Shown piece after piece: positions 63,101 to 64,000 of a stretch of DNA of 64,000 bases. The notes under the pieces are model-generated. The model searched no databases. It was given only the letters and a program-made list of their open reading frames with translations, and was not told where the DNA came from. Both the position numbers and the translations under genes were made by a program. Source of the stretch: Ophiodon elongatus (taxonomy: Eukaryota; Chordata; Actinopteri; Perciformes; Hexagrammidae); contig JACSYO010000694.1 in the NCBI GenBank assembly GCA_016806645.1, positions 409,001 to 473,000 of the forward strand, read 5' to 3'. Numbering within the stretch: the stretch's first letter is position 1; each line of letters starts with the position of its first letter.

Positions 63101-63304
63101 GGAGCACCAGCTGCTCCTCTATTGTATTTCTGACAAAGGAGTTGCTTCAAGGTGTGCTTTCTGCCCCCTGAATTCAAGGATCATTAGTATTAAACCCTGC
63201 TTGCTGCTACCACCAGTAACCACAGGTGTCGCCAAATCAACTAGCATTGAAATATTGAGGTATAACCAGGTGGAAACCTCCAGTGTTGAAGAGTAAAAGC
63301 AATG
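60123..63304. other. Stretch without coding exons
   Basis: No trabd2 exon found on the minus strand. Two less AT-rich parts (60740-60910 and 62200-62400) match no repeat I know. A short AT array lies at 61755-61774. Confidence 0.45.
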
Positions 63305-63816
63305 CTGAAGTGTCTTAAAACTTGCATTCTCTCTACCGGCCAGCAGGGGGAGACTCCTCTGGTTGCATTGCTGGTCCCATAGAAGTCTGATTGTATAGAA
63401 GCCTATGAAAAAATGACCCGACTTCTCGCTTGATGTATCACCTCAGTAAACATGGTACACATGAGTTTCTCAATCGATAGTTTCAAGTCTTCTTCAATAC
63501 AGCATGATGTTCATTTAATAAATTATGGTCCCATTTATTGTAAAATAGACCATAACGCGGAGTATGCTTTAGGGCAGGCTTACTATGATTGACAGGTCGC
63601 TGCCGCTACCAGAGCCATATACGGCGTCTCTGCGTCACTCCTCCACATTCCAAATATGGTAACTTCCGTTCACTGGTTGCAAAAAGCCAAGATGGCGGCA
63701 GCCGTAATCCAAGATGGCGACGGACAAATCACCAAACTCAAGGCTTCAAAACTGCAGTTCACAAACCAATGGGTGACGTAACAATGACTCTGTCCACGTC
63801 TTATATACAGTCTATC
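63305..63816 (+). mobile_element. Teleost MITE-like repeat, ~510 bp
   Basis: Begins near 'gctgaagtgtcttaaaactt' and 'cagcagggggagactcctct', continues 'gtatagaagcctatgaaaaa', 'agttctttcaagtcttcttc'-like text near 63485, 'tgacaggtcgctgccgctac', two 'aagatggcg' blocks, and ends 'tcttatatacagtctatc'. The order is that of an abundant fish element I remember as nearly full length. No coding capacity. Confidence 0.75.
63689..63720 (+). promoter_or_regulatory. Two YY1-like motifs inside a repeat
   Basis: AAGATGGCGGC at 63689-63699 matches the vertebrate YY1 consensus; a second AAGATGGCGA is at 63711-63720. Both belong to the repeat, so function is uncertain. Confidence 0.35.
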
Positions 63817-64000
63817 AGATTATCTCACTATAAAGCAAGGAATCAGTAGCCCCTTTTCAGGCTGGCAGCAGGGTCACAGGGTCACAGAGCCGAGAAGACG
63901 TCTGTGTGAAGCGGAACAGGTGCTCTGACCCAAACAACGGCGAAAGTCCTATTGTGTGATTTAAGTTAGAACGCCAGCATCAGGAGCAACAAGGCGTGAC

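Larger units (their letters stand above)
51481..64000 (-). other. Presumed 5' intron of trabd2
   Basis: No exon encoding the TraB catalytic core or signal peptide was found upstream of 51480 on the minus strand. The preceding exon should end with a TIKI F-G-A-G block and a split Gly codon; I did not see it. Because TRABD2 genes in vertebrates have very long introns, the rest of the window is best read as intron, interrupted by the repeats listed separately. This is an inference from absence. Confidence 0.5.

Overview
The window looks like gene-poor nuclear DNA of a teleost fish, probably a spiny-rayed (percomorph) species. The basis is long AT-rich non-coding stretches, many CA/GT and AT microsatellites, and fragments of interspersed repeats that I recognise from teleost genomes: a tRNA-derived SINE, LINE tails, LTR fragments and several MITE-like families. 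There is no bacterial-style coding density, and nearly every open frame longer than 60 codons is accidental. Repeat names rest on remembered consensus patterns, not on a search.

The one gene I can identify lies on the minus strand in the right half: the 3' part of a TIKI metalloprotease gene (TraB-domain containing 2, trabd2). Three exons (51480-51390, 48447-48175, 44505-44307) have proper splice sites and join in frame through phase-2 introns. They encode about 186 C-terminal residues: the end of the catalytic domain beginning at the GxxH histidine, an acidic then basic linker, and a hydrophobic tail ending in a stop. The exons for the signal peptide and most of the TraB domain were not found, and probably lie beyond base 64000. 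The sequence from 51481 to the right edge would then be intron.

Layout: 1-2600 has a SINE, a MITE copy, a perfect hairpin and an old repeat. 2600-13500 is AT-rich with microsatellites and little else. 13500-15300 holds LTR fragments and a decayed LINE reverse transcriptase. 18100-21100 is a repeat cluster with a GC-rich LTR-like insertion inside an older repeat. 23750-24213 is a 5'-truncated LINE. 26100-27600 has more repeats. 31548-31649 (minus) and 36095-36381 (plus) are two candidate terminal exons of unrecognised genes. 37300-44300 is mainly desert with very long GT/CA arrays near the trabd2 3' end. 44307-64000 is trabd2 and its introns, carrying a second MITE copy and several teleost-wide repeats.

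I saw no previously undescribed multi-gene system. The best leads are the spliced trabd2 exons, the two unassigned exon candidates, the opposite-facing MITE pair, a 25-bp foldback in the presumed trabd2 intron, and a CA/CCA-rich repeat starting 39 nt after a trabd2 5' splice site.
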